64,000 bases of DNA from NCBI GenBank assembly GCA_015056205.1, contig SVGS01000014.1, positions 1-64,000 of the forward strand, in the 5' to 3' direction. Shown here piece by piece: positions 50,623-60,038 of this stretch. Below the pieces are notes generated by a model. The model saw nothing but the letters and a program-made list of their open reading frames with translations. It had not been told where the DNA came from and did not search any database. A program made the translations under genes and the position numbers. Within the stretch, counting starts at the first letter, position 1; each line of letters begins with the position of its first letter. This DNA comes from Clostridiales bacterium. GTDB taxonomy: Bacteria; Bacillota; Clostridia; Christensenellales; Aristaeellaceae.

Positions 50623-51017
50623 CTCGAAGGGGGCGATGAGAACAGCTCCTCCATGGCTTCCTCCGGCGCCTGGACCGCGGCGGTGAAGGCGCGGATCGCG
50701 GCCTCGGTCCGGGCTTTTTCGTCATCTCCGCCCATGGCCTGCAGACGGTTGAACTGCTGCGTGATCAGGGTGGCGCTCTTCTTCAGCTGATCGAACAGGG
50801 CCCGGCGGATGGCGATGAAGCCGTCCTGGCGGATCATGGGGATCATGACATCCAGGGGCTTCCGGTAGGTTTTCCTGCACCATTTTTCCAGGGCAGGCAG
50901 GGGAACGCCGAGATAGCCCAGGATCTCGGCGGGCTCGCACTGGAGGGCGACCAGCTCCTCGAAGAGGGGACGGGTCAGCTCCCGGCGCAGGCCTTTCAGA
51001 ACAGGGGGATCGGACAG
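50619..51017 (-). CDS. Terminase small subunit, CTG start
   Basis: The frame from CTG 51017 gives 132 aa: LSDPPVLKGLRRELTRPLFE, a helix-turn-helix-like CEPAEILGYLGVPLPALEKW, then IRRALFDQLKKSATLITQQF. AAAGGAG lies 9 bases before the CTG. The frame has a stop just upstream and no ATG, GTG or TTG until 50846, which would delete the DNA-binding half. First gene of the late operon. Confidence 0.75.
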   Translation of the reverse strand: MSDPPVLKGLRRELTRPLFEELVALQCEPAEILGYLGVPLPALEKWCRKTYRKPLDVMIPMIRQDGFIAIRRALFDQLKKSATLITQQFNRLQAMGGDDEKARTEAAIRAFTAAVQAPEEAMEELFSSPPSS

Positions 51018-51041
51018 GGAAAATCACTCCTTTCCGCATAC

Positions 51042-51068
51042 AAAAAGGGCCCCGCCATCGCGGGACCC
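51042..51068 (-). terminator. Terminator-like hairpin in the leader of the phage late operon
   Basis: Read leftward, GGGTCCCGC GATG GCGGGGCCC followed by TTTTT, only 25 bases before the terS start. A second stem (GGGGCGG/CCGCCCC) lies at 51078-51098. Both lie downstream of the promoter at 51116-51144. Confidence 0.75.
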
Positions 51069-51115
51069 GGGGAAGGGCGGGGCGGAGAACCGCCCCTGCC
51101 TTTTCGGACAGCATG

Positions 51116-51144
51116 AGAATATCACAGGCCGGGATGGTTATCAA
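51116..51144 (-). promoter_or_regulatory. Candidate late-operon promoter
   Basis: Read leftward: TTGATA, 17 bases, TATTCT, about 100 bases before terS. A transcript would pass through two hairpins, one terminator-like, before the first gene. Confidence 0.6.
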
Positions 51145-51207
51145 TAGCCGCGGCCGTCCGTTTCTTTCCGTTTTTTCCCGTTTTTGTTCGCTTTTGAGAG
51201 GAGACGA

Positions 51208-51268
51208 GGGAGACAGGGGACGGTTCTGCGTCTCCTAAAAGGAGACACAGAACCGTCCCCTGTCTCCC
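51208..51268. repeat. REP-like palindrome (GGGGACGGTTCTG type)
   Basis: Two 28-base arms (51208-51235 and 51241-51268) pair with one mismatch around TAAAA. Their centre carries GGGACGGTTCTG and AGACAGGGG, a motif family that occurs in many bacteria as REP-like palindromes. Partial copies (CCCCTGTCTCC, CCTGTCTCC) continue to about 51303. Confidence 0.75.
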
Positions 51269-51315
51269 GTCTCCCGCGTCCCCTGTCTCCTCGCCTGTCT
51301 CCCTTTTGAAAACGC

Positions 51316-51345
51316 TTGACAGCCGTCTTTTTGCAATGTTAGTAT
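51316..51345 (+). promoter_or_regulatory. Promoter of glgB
   Basis: TTGACA, 18 bases, TAGTAT, followed by an untranslated leader of about 130 bases before glgB. Confidence 0.6.
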
Positions 51346-51484
51346 ACAATCAGAGAATTCGTTCCGGGAGGGCAGGGGAAACGCAGCCGCAGCTTCCCGG
51401 CCGAAGGGCAGAGAAAACTGAAGACCGCAGAGACAACTGAAGCATTCGGGCAAACTGAAATAGCGAAGCAGGAGGAAAACTTCC

Positions 51485-53401
51485 ATGGCCGAAGAGAATT
51501 CCCGTGTATTCAGCGATTTTGACAGCTTTCTGTTCCATCAGGGCACGAACTACGAGATCTATCAGAAAATGGGCGCGCATCCGACGGAGGAGGGGGGCGT
51601 CGCCGGAACCCGCTTCACTGTCTGGGCGCCGAACGCGCAGTACGTTTCCGTGATCTGCGCCAAAACCGGCTGGGAAAACGAGCAGTGGATGAGCCGGAGC
51701 ATGTGGGACCAGGGCGTCTGGGAATGCTTCCTGCCCGGGGTCGGGGCGGGGGACGCCTACCGCTATGTGATCACCGGGGCGGACGGGGTGAAACGGTACA
51801 AATCCGATCCCTATTCCTTCTGGTACGAGAAGCGGCCCAACAACGCGTCCATCGTGATGCCGCTGGACACCTATGAGTGGCACGACGGGGAATACCAGAG
51901 CCGGCGGGACAACACCAGGGTGCTGGAAAAGCCCATGTCCATCTACGAGGTGCACCTGGGCTCCTGGAAAAAGGGATACCAAGGGGACTGGGATGAGGAC
52001 GGCTTCCTGAACTATACCCAGCTGGCGGACGATCTGACCCGCTACATGCAGTATATGGGCTTCACGCACATCGAGCTGATGGGCATCTGCGAGCATCCCT
52101 TCGATCTTTCGTGGGGATATCAGGTGACCGGATATTACGCCCCCACCAGCCGCTACGGCACGCCGGACGATTTCCGCTTTTTCGTGGACCGGATGCATCA
52201 GGCGGGGTTCGGCGTGATTCTGGACTGGGTGCCGGCCCATTTCCCGAAGGACGAATTCGCCATGGGCTGGTTCGACGGAACGCCCCTGTATGAGGGCAGC
52301 GATCCGCTCCGGCGGGAGTTCCCGGTCTGGGGCACGCTTTCCTTCGACCACACCAAGCCGGAGGTCCGCTCCTTCCTGATCGCCAACGCCATCTACTGGA
52401 TCCGGGAATTCCATGTGGACGCCCTGCGGGTCGACGCCGTGGCCTCCATGCTGTACAACGACTATGACCGGAACGAGTGGCGGCCGAACATGTTCGGCGG
52501 GCGGATGAACCTGGAGGGCATGGACTTCCTGCGGCAGCTGAACACCGAGGTATGCGGCCGGACCACCGGCTATCTGATCGCCGAGGATTCCTCGCCCGAA
52601 TGGGGCATCACGGAGGACGTGAAGCGGGGCGGCCTGGGCTTCACCTTCAAGTGGAACATGGGCTGGATGAACGACACGATCCGCTACTTCAACCTGGATC
52701 CCGTCTACCGGAAATGGCATCACGGCCAGCTGACCCACGTGGTGGATTACGCCTTCTCGGAGAATTACGTGCTGGTGCTGAGCCACGACGAAGTGGTCTA
52801 CGGCAAGGGCACCATGGTCAACAAGGCGCCGGGGGACATTCAGTCCAAAATGGGCCAGCTGAAGGCGCTCTACACCTGGCAGTTCACCCACCCGGGGAAG
52901 AAGCTGCTGTTCATGGGACAGGAGTTCGCCCAGGAGCGGGAATGGAACGTGAAGGAAAGCATCGACTGGCATCTGGTGGACGAGTTCGGCCACCGGGACG
53001 TGATGCAGTGCGTGCGGAACCTGGTGGGCCTGTACAAGATGTATCCCAGCCTGCACTGCGACAGCAAAAACCCGGCGACCTTCGAATGGGTCAACCGGGG
53101 CGACGCGGACCGGAACATTCTGGCCTTTATCCGCCGGAATCCCTGGGACTATAACGGCGCGGTGCTTTGCATCCTGAATCTGTCTCCGGTCACCTATTAC
53201 GACTACAGCGCCGGCGTACCCTTCGGCGGCCTGTACAAGCGGGTGTTCAGCACCTATGACAGCCTGCCCGGGCAGGGCAATCCGGCGGACGGCATTCCGC
53301 CGCTGACCGCGGAATGGAACGAGTGCGACGGCTATTCCCACCGGATCACCTACAGCCTGCGGCCCTTCGAGTGCATCGTGCTGGAATTCCCGAACGGCTG
53401 A
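51485..53401 (+). CDS. glgB: 1,4-alpha-glucan branching enzyme
   Basis: A 638-aa GH13 enzyme that makes alpha-1,6 branches in glycogen. Order: CBM48-like N-domain (GTRFTVWAPNAQYVSVICAK), VHLGSWKKGY, the nucleophile in DALRVDAVASML (~residue 315), the acid/base in LIAEDSSPEW (~366), and LVLSHDEVVYGKG (~433). The C-terminal beta-domain ends in RPFECIVLEF. CAGGAGG precedes the ATG. Length is normal. It stands alone, without other glycogen genes nearby. Confidence 0.95.
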   Translation: MAEENSRVFSDFDSFLFHQGTNYEIYQKMGAHPTEEGGVAGTRFTVWAPNAQYVSVICAKTGWENEQWMSRSMWDQGVWECFLPGVGAGDAYRYVITGADGVKRYKSDPYSFWYEKRPNNASIVMPLDTYEWHDGEYQSRRDNTRVLEKPMSIYEVHLGSWKKGYQGDWDEDGFLNYTQLADDLTRYMQYMGFTHIELMGICEHPFDLSWGYQVTGYYAPTSRYGTPDDFRFFVDRMHQAGFGVILDWVPAHFPKDEFAMGWFDGTPLYEGSDPLRREFPVWGTLSFDHTKPEVRSFLIANAIYWIREFHVDALRVDAVASMLYNDYDRNEWRPNMFGGRMNLEGMDFLRQLNTEVCGRTTGYLIAEDSSPEWGITEDVKRGGLGFTFKWNMGWMNDTIRYFNLDPVYRKWHHGQLTHVVDYAFSENYVLVLSHDEVVYGKGTMVNKAPGDIQSKMGQLKALYTWQFTHPGKKLLFMGQEFAQEREWNVKESIDWHLVDEFGHRDVMQCVRNLVGLYKMYPSLHCDSKNPATFEWVNRGDADRNILAFIRRNPWDYNGAVLCILNLSPVTYYDYSAGVPFGGLYKRVFSTYDSLPGQGNPADGIPPLTAEWNECDGYSHRITYSLRPFECIVLEFPNG

Positions 53402-53414
53402 CGGAAAGAAAACG

Positions 53415-53639
53415 TCAGCTGAGCATATCGGCCACGGACGCCGTGCCCGGATCGAGCTTCAGCATCTTCGCGGCGAAACCGCGGATACACTCCGCGAAGC
53501 GCTCCACGCTTCCAAGGTCGTATTTTTCGGCGTTGTAGTTCAGCCGGACGCCGAAGGCGTCCTGACCGTCGAGAATCTCGACATCCAGAAATGCCCCACG
53601 GAGGCCATGCGCCGGCTCCGGAACGGAAACCCGGGGCAA
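53415..53639 (-). pseudogene. Possible remnant of an NRPS condensation domain
   Basis: A 74-codon leftward frame directly after pyrG: FGVRLNYNAEKYDLGSVERF then AECIRGFAAKML. The LxYNxxxYD...VERFxxxxxxxL pattern resembles the C-terminal part of condensation domains, but the rest is missing and no adenylation or carrier domain is near. It may be a small independent protein. The assignment is tentative. Confidence 0.35.
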
Positions 53640-53641
53640 AA

Positions 53642-55237
53642 TCAGGACAGGGCGGCGCGGATGAAGCCGAGGAAGAGGGGATGGGGCTTGTTCGGACGGC
53701 TTTTGAACTCCGGATGGAACTGGACGCCCACGAAGAAGGCTTCCCCGGGAATCTCCACCGTTTCCACCAGCCGCCCGTCGGGGGAGAGGCCGGAGAGGCA
53801 GAGCCCCGCTTCGGCCAGTTTTTCCCGGTATTCGTTGGCAAACTCATAGCGGTGGCGGTGGCGCTCGCTGATCTCCGTGCGGCCGTAGCACGCGGCGATC
53901 ACGGTGCCTTCCCGCAGGACGCAGGGATACCGGCCCAGCCGCAGGGTTCCGCCCTTATCGATCTCCTCGCTCTGGCCGGGCATGAAATCAATCACCCGGT
54001 ACGGGGCGTTTTCGTCGAATTCCCGGGAATCGGCTCCGGCCAGGCCGGCGGCGTTCCGCGCGAATTCAATGACGGCCACCTGCATACCCAGGCAGATGCC
54101 GAAATAGGGCAGGTGATGCTCCCGGGCATAGCGGGCGGCCAGGATCATGCCTTCGATGCCCCGGGATCCGAAACCGCCGGGGACGATGATGCCCTGCAGG
54201 GAGCCCAGGACGCTGTCCGCGTTCTCCTCCGTGATCCACTCGGAATCGATCCACTCAATCTCCACCTTCACATCCTGGGCATAGCCGGCGTGGCGCAGCG
54301 CCTCGGCGACGGAGAGATAGGCGTCGTGCAGCTGGACGTATTTTCCCACCAGGCCGATGACCACGCGCCGTTTCTGATGGCCGATGCGGTCCACCAGGGC
54401 CTCCCAGTCCGACAGATCCGGTTCCCGGGTCACAAGGCCCAGTTCCCGGCAGGCGACCGCCGCCAGGCCGGCTTTTTCCAGCATCAGGGGGGCGGCGTAG
54501 AGGGTCGGCAGGGTGGTGTTTTCAATGACGCAGTCTTCCTTCACATTGCAGAAATGCGCGATTTTGGAGAAGATGGAGGCGTCCGTGATTTTTTCATCCG
54601 CCCGGAGCACGATGATATTCGGGCTGATGCCCATGCCCTGCAGCTCCTTGACGCTGTGCTGGGTGGGCTTGGACTTGTGCTCGCCGCTGGCCTTCAGATA
54701 GGGAACCAGCGTGACGTGGATATACAGGGCGTTTTCCCGCCCTGCCTCCAGCCCCACCTGGCGGATGGCCTCGATGAAGGGCTGGGATTCAATATCGCCG
54801 ATGGTGCCGCCGATTTCGGTGATCACCACGTCGGCGTCGGTTTTTTCCCCGACCCGGTAGATGAAGCGCTTGATTTCGTCGGTGATATGCGGAATGGTCT
54901 GCACCGTGCTGCCCAGATAGCCGCCCTGCCGCTCCCTGTGGATGACATTGGAATACACCTTGCCGGTGGTCAGATTCGAATATTTGTTCAGATCCTCGTC
55001 GATGAAGCGCTCATAATGGCCCAGATCCAGATCCGTTTCCGCCCCGTCCTCCGTGACATAGACCTCGCCGTGCTGATAGGGGCTCATGGTGCCGGGGTCC
55101 GCGTTGATATACGGATCCAGCTTCTGGGCCGCGACCTTCAGCCCTCTGGCTTTCAGCAGCCGGCCCAGGGAAGCGGCCGTGATTCCCTTGCCCAGGCCCG
55201 ATACGACTCCGCCGGTTACAAAAATATACTTTGTCAT
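53642..55237 (-). CDS. pyrG: CTP synthase
   Basis: A 531-aa amidotransferase that makes CTP from UTP using glutamine. N-terminal synthetase domain: [54 protein letters not shown]. Glutaminase domain: [30 protein letters not shown] (nucleophilic Cys ~381) and [12 protein letters not shown]. Last core gene of the glmS-purA-purB-pyrG run, 19 bases after purB. Confidence 0.95.
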   Translation of the reverse strand: MTKYIFVTGGVVSGLGKGITAASLGRLLKARGLKVAAQKLDPYINADPGTMSPYQHGEVYVTEDGAETDLDLGHYERFIDEDLNKYSNLTTGKVYSNVIHRERQGGYLGSTVQTIPHITDEIKRFIYRVGEKTDADVVITEIGGTIGDIESQPFIEAIRQVGLEAGRENALYIHVTLVPYLKASGEHKSKPTQHSVKELQGMGISPNIIVLRADEKITDASIFSKIAHFCNVKEDCVIENTTLPTLYAAPLMLEKAGLAAVACRELGLVTREPDLSDWEALVDRIGHQKRRVVIGLVGKYVQLHDAYLSVAEALRHAGYAQDVKVEIEWIDSEWITEENADSVLGSLQGIIVPGGFGSRGIEGMILAARYAREHHLPYFGICLGMQVAVIEFARNAAGLAGADSREFDENAPYRVIDFMPGQSEEIDKGGTLRLGRYPCVLREGTVIAACYGRTEISERHRHRYEFANEYREKLAEAGLCLSGLSPDGRLVETVEIPGEAFFVGVQFHPEFKSRPNKPHPLFLGFIRAALS

Positions 55238-55256
55238 CCGTCCCCGTCCTTTCTGC

Positions 55257-56672
55257 CTACAGGTCGATTTCGTCCGCCTGCGGCGCCGCGTCTGTCAGCA
55301 TGGGGCGCACCAGGTCCAGAAACCGGGAAACCTGTTCGCCGCAGCGTCCGGTAAAGTTTTTCGGATCCAGGAGGGCTTCCATCTCCGCCAGGGAAAGGCC
55401 GAAGCGGTGCTCGGCGGCCAGCCGGGCCAGCAGATCGCAGTCCTCGCCGTTTTTCATCCGGGCGGTGGCCTCCATGGAGCACCGGCGGATGATTTCATGC
55501 AGCTCCTGCCGGTCACCGCCCTTTTTGACCGCCTCCATCAGCAGGTTTTCCGTCGCGATGAAGGGCAGGTATTCCCGCAGTGTTTTATCCACGATTTTTT
55601 CATTCACCCGCAGGCCGCCGGCCACGTTCCGCGCCAGCCGCAGCACCGCGTCGGCGCAGAGGAAGCCCTCCGGAAGGGAGATTCTCCGGTTGGCGCTGTC
55701 GTCCAGCGTGCGCTCCATCCACTGGGCGGAGGCGGTCATCGGCGCGTTCAGCGCGTCGGCCATCAGATACCGGCTCAGGGAACAGATCCGCTCGCAGCGC
55801 ATGGGATTCCGCTTATAGGCCATGGCGGAAGAGCCGATCTGGTTTTCCTCGAAGGGCTCCTCCACCTGCCGGTCGTGCTGCAGGAGCCGGAGGTCCGTGG
55901 CCATGCGGCAGGCGCTCTGGGCGATGGAGGACAGGGCGTTCAGAATCCGGCTGTCGGTTTTGCGCGGATAGGTCTGGCCGCAGACCTCATAGCAGGCGTC
56001 AAAGCCGAAATCAGCCGCCAGCGCGCGGTTCAGGGCATCGGTTTTCGCGCCGTCCCCGCTGAACAGGCTCTGGAAGCTGGCCTCCGTGCCGGTGGTGCCC
56101 CGGCAGCCGAGGAAACGGATGTTTTCCAGGGCGAAATCCACCTCGCGCACGTCGCTCAGGAAATCCTGCATCCACAGTGCCGCCCGCTTGCCGAGGGTCA
56201 CCGGCTGGGCCGGCTGATAATGCGTATAGCCGAGGGTGGGCAGATCCTTATACCGGTCCGCGAAGCGGGCCAGGGCCTCCAGCACGCCCAGCAGCTCCTT
56301 TCTCAGATACCGCAGGGCGTCCCGGTACAGAATCAGGTCGGCGTTATCCGTCACGTAGCAGCTGGTGGCCCCCAGATGCAGGATGCCCGCTGCTTCGGGA
56401 GCGGCCTGGCCGTAGGCATAGATATGGGCCATGACGTCGTGGCGGACTTCCTTTTCCCGCCGGCGCACACAGTCGTAGTCGATATCCTCCTGATGCGCTT
56501 CCAGCGCCGCCACCTGTTCCTCCGTGATGGGCAGGCCCAGGTTCCGCTCCTCCCGGGCCAGCGCGGTCCAGAGCTTCCGCCAGGTCCGGTACCGGGTATC
56601 GGCGGAAAAGAGCCGCAGCATATAGTCCGAGGCATACCGGGAGGCCAGGGGTGATTCATACCGGTCGGTCAT
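55257..56672 (-). CDS. purB: Adenylosuccinate lyase
   Basis: A 471-aa fumarase/aspartase-superfamily enzyme acting twice in purine synthesis. Motifs: [39 protein letters not shown], and the flexible signature loop [20 protein letters not shown] 56672 overlaps the purA stop as ATGA, so the two AMP-forming steps are coupled. Confidence 0.95.
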   Translation of the reverse strand: MTDRYESPLASRYASDYMLRLFSADTRYRTWRKLWTALAREERNLGLPITEEQVAALEAHQEDIDYDCVRRREKEVRHDVMAHIYAYGQAAPEAAGILHLGATSCYVTDNADLILYRDALRYLRKELLGVLEALARFADRYKDLPTLGYTHYQPAQPVTLGKRAALWMQDFLSDVREVDFALENIRFLGCRGTTGTEASFQSLFSGDGAKTDALNRALAADFGFDACYEVCGQTYPRKTDSRILNALSSIAQSACRMATDLRLLQHDRQVEEPFEENQIGSSAMAYKRNPMRCERICSLSRYLMADALNAPMTASAQWMERTLDDSANRRISLPEGFLCADAVLRLARNVAGGLRVNEKIVDKTLREYLPFIATENLLMEAVKKGGDRQELHEIIRRCSMEATARMKNGEDCDLLARLAAEHRFGLSLAEMEALLDPKNFTGRCGEQVSRFLDLVRPMLTDAAPQADEIDL

Positions 56673-57964
56673 TTTTCTTCCCTCCGTGTTTCCCGGATAA
56701 TGATCCGGTCCCGTTCCGCGCCCACCGAGATATAGACGATCGGGCATCCGACGGCTTTTTCAATCAGGGTAACGTAATCCTTCGCGGCCCGCGGCAGATC
56801 CTCCCAGCGGCGCACGCCGGAGATATCGCACTGCCAGCCTTCCGCGTATTCGATGACCGGCTCCGCGGCGTTCAGCTCCGTGGGGAAGGGGAAGTCATCG
56901 GTTTCCGCTCCGTTCACCCGGTAGCGGACGCAGACCGGGATGGTTTTCCAGGCGCTGAGCACATCCAGCTTGGTCAGGGCGATGGCGGTCGCTCCCTGCA
57001 TTTCCGTGCCGTAGCGGGTGGCCACCAGATCGATGGGGCCGACCCGGCGGGGCCTTCCCGTTTTTGCCCCGTATTCCGCCCCGGCCTCCCGGAGCTTCTC
57101 CGCCTCTTCGCCGAAGAGCTCGCAGACGAAGGGGCCTTCACCCACGCAGGTGGAATAGGCCTTGACCACGCCGATCACCTCCTCCGTCCGCAGGGACGGC
57201 AGGCCGGCGCCGATGGGGGCGTAGGCCGCCAGTGTATTGGAGGAGGTCGTATAGGGGCAGATGCCGTAATCCAGATCCCGCAGGGCGCCCAGCTGGGCCT
57301 CGAAGAGCATGCGCTTTCCTTCGGCGCGGGCCTGTTTCAGGTACCGCCCCGTATCGCAGACAAAGGGCTTCACGGCCTCGCCCCATTCCCCCAGCCACGC
57401 TTCCAGCTGCTCCAGGGTGACCGGCTGCGCGCCGTAAACCCGGGTCAGCGTCAGGTTTTTCCACTCCAGCAGATCCCGCAGATGGGCGTGCAGCTCCTCC
57501 GGATGAAACAGCTCGCCGGCCAGCACCGTCTTCTTCTGGTACTTGTCCGAATAGAAGGGGGCGATGCCCTGCTTCGTGGATCCGTACTGCTTATCGGCCA
57601 GCCGGGCTTCTTCCAGCGCGTCCAGATCCCGGTGCCACGGAAGCAGCAGGGAGGCCCGGTCGCTGATCTTCAGATTCTCCGGCGTGACGGGAACGCCCCG
57701 GGAGGCGACCTCCCGGATTTCCCGGATCAGGTTTTCCGGATCCAGGGCGACCCCGTTTCCCAGCACGTTGACCACGCCGTCATGAAAGATGCCGGAGGGA
57801 AGGAGATGGAGGGCAAACTTTCCCCGGTCGTTGATGACCGTGTGCCCGGCGTTTCCGCCGCCCTGATAACGGATCACGATATCATAGTTCTCCGTCAGCA
57901 GATCCACGATCCGGCCTTTGCCTTCGTCGCCCCAGTTGATTCCGACAATCGCACAGTTACTCAT
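56669..57964 (-). CDS. purA: Adenylosuccinate synthase
   Basis: A 431-aa GTP-dependent enzyme forming adenylosuccinate from IMP and aspartate. The N-terminal loop NWGDEGKGRIVDLL and YQGGGNAGHTVI are the catalytic and GTP-binding signatures; VGPIDLVATRYGT and TKLDVLSAW are further family blocks. It follows glmS by 56 bases. Confidence 0.95.
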   Translation of the reverse strand: MSNCAIVGINWGDEGKGRIVDLLTENYDIVIRYQGGGNAGHTVINDRGKFALHLLPSGIFHDGVVNVLGNGVALDPENLIREIREVASRGVPVTPENLKISDRASLLLPWHRDLDALEEARLADKQYGSTKQGIAPFYSDKYQKKTVLAGELFHPEELHAHLRDLLEWKNLTLTRVYGAQPVTLEQLEAWLGEWGEAVKPFVCDTGRYLKQARAEGKRMLFEAQLGALRDLDYGICPYTTSSNTLAAYAPIGAGLPSLRTEEVIGVVKAYSTCVGEGPFVCELFGEEAEKLREAGAEYGAKTGRPRRVGPIDLVATRYGTEMQGATAIALTKLDVLSAWKTIPVCVRYRVNGAETDDFPFPTELNAAEPVIEYAEGWQCDISGVRRWEDLPRAAKDYVTLIEKAVGCPIVYISVGAERDRIIIRETRREEK

Positions 57965-58020
57965 GAAAAAACCGCCCCTTTGCTTTCTGAATTCACGGGA
58001 GTTCCGGGTTTCCGCCGCTT

Positions 58021-59889
58021 TTATTCCACCGTCACGCTTTTGGCCAGATTGCGGGGTTTATCCACGTCCAGCCCGCGGTTGACGCTGGTGTAATACCCCA
58101 GCAGCTGCAGGGGGACGATGGCCAGGGAGGCGATGAAATGCTCATCGGTTTTCGGCACATAGACGGTGAAATTGACCGAATCCTCCACGGAGAAGTTGCC
58201 GTTGGTGGTCAGCCCCATCAGATAGGCGCCGCGGCTCTTGCATTCCAGCATGTTGCTCAGGGTCTTTTCGAACAGGCTGCTCTGGGTCAGCACACCGATG
58301 ACCAGGGTGTTCTGCTCGATCAGGCTGATGGTGCCGTGCTTCAGCTCGCCCGCGGCATAGGCTTCCGAATGAATATAGCTGATTTCCTTCATCTTCAGGC
58401 TGCCTTCCAGGCTGATGGCGTAATCCAGGCCCCGGCCGATGAAGAAGATGTCGTGGGTGTTGGCGATCTTGGAGGAGAACCACTGCAGCCGCTGCTTTTC
58501 CTCCAGCACCCGGCTGATCTGATCCGGGATCGCCTGCAGCGCCGCGATCAGCTCCCCGCTTTTTTCCTCCGTAATCGCGCCGCGCACCAGCGCCAGCCGC
58601 ACCGCCAGCGCGTCCATGGCGATCAGCTGGGCGCTGTAGGCCTTGGTGGTCGCCACGGCGATCTCCGGCCCGGCGAGGGTATAGAGCGTATGATCCGCTT
58701 CCCGCGCGATGGTGGAGCCGATCACGTTGACCACCGCCAGGGTGAGCGCGCCCCGCTCCTTCGCGACCCGCAGGGCGGCCAGGCTGTCCGCCGTTTCGCC
58801 GCTCTGGGAGATGACGATGACCAGGGTGTCCGGGGAGGAGGGAATGCGCCGGTACCGGTATTCGCTGGCCAGCTCCACCCGGACCGGAACGCCCGCGAGA
58901 TCCTCAATCACATACTGGGCGGCCACGCTGACGTGCCAGGCGGAACCGCAGGCCGCGATATCAATCTGGCGGATGCCCCGGAGAATATCGTCTGTCAGCC
59001 CGGTGGCGGACAGATCGACCGCCCCGTCCCGGATCAGGCTGTTCAGCGTATCCCGGACGGCCCGGGGCTGTTCATGGATTTCCTTGAGCATGAAATGCTC
59101 GTAGCCGTCCTTCTCCGCGGCGGCGGTATCCCAGGTGATCTCCGTCAGGGGGAGCTGTACCTCGTCGCCGTTCAGGTCGTAAAACAGGACCTCGCCGGGG
59201 CGGATCCGCCCGACCTGCAGATTGCCGATATAATACACCTGGCGGGTGAACTTCAGGATCGCCGGCACATCGGAGGCCAGAAAGGAGGCGCCCTCCGATG
59301 TGCCGATCACGAGGGGGGAGTCCTTCCGGGCGACGAAGATTTCATCGGGATAATCCCGGAACATCAGCGCCAGGGCATAGCTGCCCCTCACGCGCACCAT
59401 GGTCCGCGTGATCGCGTCCACCGGGCCGATCTTATACTTCTTGTAATAATAGTCCACCAGCTTGACGGCGACTTCCGTATCCGTATCGCTGTAGAACGTG
59501 TAGCCGTGGCGCAGCAGCTTTTCCTTCAGCTCGGTGAAGTTCTCGATAATGCCGTTATGCACGCCCACCACGTCGCTTTCCACCGGGCCCGAGCCGGAGC
59601 CGGAGCAGTTGCCGCTGACATGGGGATGGGCATTGACCATGCTGGGATCCCCGTGGGTGGCCCAGCGGGTATGGCCGATGCCGCAGGTGCCGGGCAGAGC
59701 CCGCCCCTGATCCGTCTTGTCCGCCAGGTGGTACAGCTTTCCCAGCGCCTTGACCACCTCGGCGGGGGCACTTCCGTCCCGCACCGCCAGCCCGGCGGAG
59801 TCATAGCCCCGGTATTCCAGCCGGGACAGCCCGTCCAGCAGAATGGGGGCCGCCTGATCGCGCCCCGTGTATCCGACGATTCCGCACAT
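58021..59889 (-). CDS. glmS: Glutamine-fructose-6-phosphate aminotransferase
   Basis: A 622-aa enzyme making glucosamine-6-phosphate for cell-wall synthesis. N-terminal class II glutaminase with Cys2 (MCGIVGYTGRD) and HTRWATHGDPSMVNAHPH. Two SIS isomerase domains follow (IAACGSAWHVSVAAQYVIED, VISQSGETADSL) and the C-terminus is LAKSVTVE. It heads the leftward operon with purA, purB and pyrG, all nitrogen-rich biosynthesis. Confidence 0.95.
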   Translation of the reverse strand: MCGIVGYTGRDQAAPILLDGLSRLEYRGYDSAGLAVRDGSAPAEVVKALGKLYHLADKTDQGRALPGTCGIGHTRWATHGDPSMVNAHPHVSGNCSGSGSGPVESDVVGVHNGIIENFTELKEKLLRHGYTFYSDTDTEVAVKLVDYYYKKYKIGPVDAITRTMVRVRGSYALALMFRDYPDEIFVARKDSPLVIGTSEGASFLASDVPAILKFTRQVYYIGNLQVGRIRPGEVLFYDLNGDEVQLPLTEITWDTAAAEKDGYEHFMLKEIHEQPRAVRDTLNSLIRDGAVDLSATGLTDDILRGIRQIDIAACGSAWHVSVAAQYVIEDLAGVPVRVELASEYRYRRIPSSPDTLVIVISQSGETADSLAALRVAKERGALTLAVVNVIGSTIAREADHTLYTLAGPEIAVATTKAYSAQLIAMDALAVRLALVRGAITEEKSGELIAALQAIPDQISRVLEEKQRLQWFSSKIANTHDIFFIGRGLDYAISLEGSLKMKEISYIHSEAYAAGELKHGTISLIEQNTLVIGVLTQSSLFEKTLSNMLECKSRGAYLMGLTTNGNFSVEDSVNFTVYVPKTDEHFIASLAIVPLQLLGYYTSVNRGLDVDKPRNLAKSVTVE

Positions 59890-59919
59890 GATTCAATCCT
59901 CCGGCAAATGAAGAAGGCA

Positions 59920-59951
59920 AAGGGATCCTGTACATGACGCCTTTGCCTTGC
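59920..59951 (-). promoter_or_regulatory. Leader hairpin before glmS
   Basis: AAGGCAAAGG pairs with CCTTTGCCTT around a 12-base loop in the ~65-base leader of glmS, ending about 30 bases before the ATG. The leader is too short for a glmS ribozyme, and no ribozyme core was seen. Confidence 0.55.
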
Positions 59952-59959
59952 CTGTGGAA

Positions 59960-59988
59960 ATCATACCACGTTATGAAACTGATGTCAA
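59960..59988 (-). promoter_or_regulatory. Promoter of glmS
   Basis: Read leftward: TTGACA, 17 bases, TATGAT, giving a start near 59952. Confidence 0.85.
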
Positions 59989-60038
59989 TACGTTATAATA
60001 CATCCTATGCGTTGGAGCGGTTTCGGCCGGGGAAGGCC

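Noticed and set aside
59890-59988. glmS ribozyme
   Set aside because: The untranslated leader is only about 65 bases, far shorter than the ribozyme, and lacks its core.
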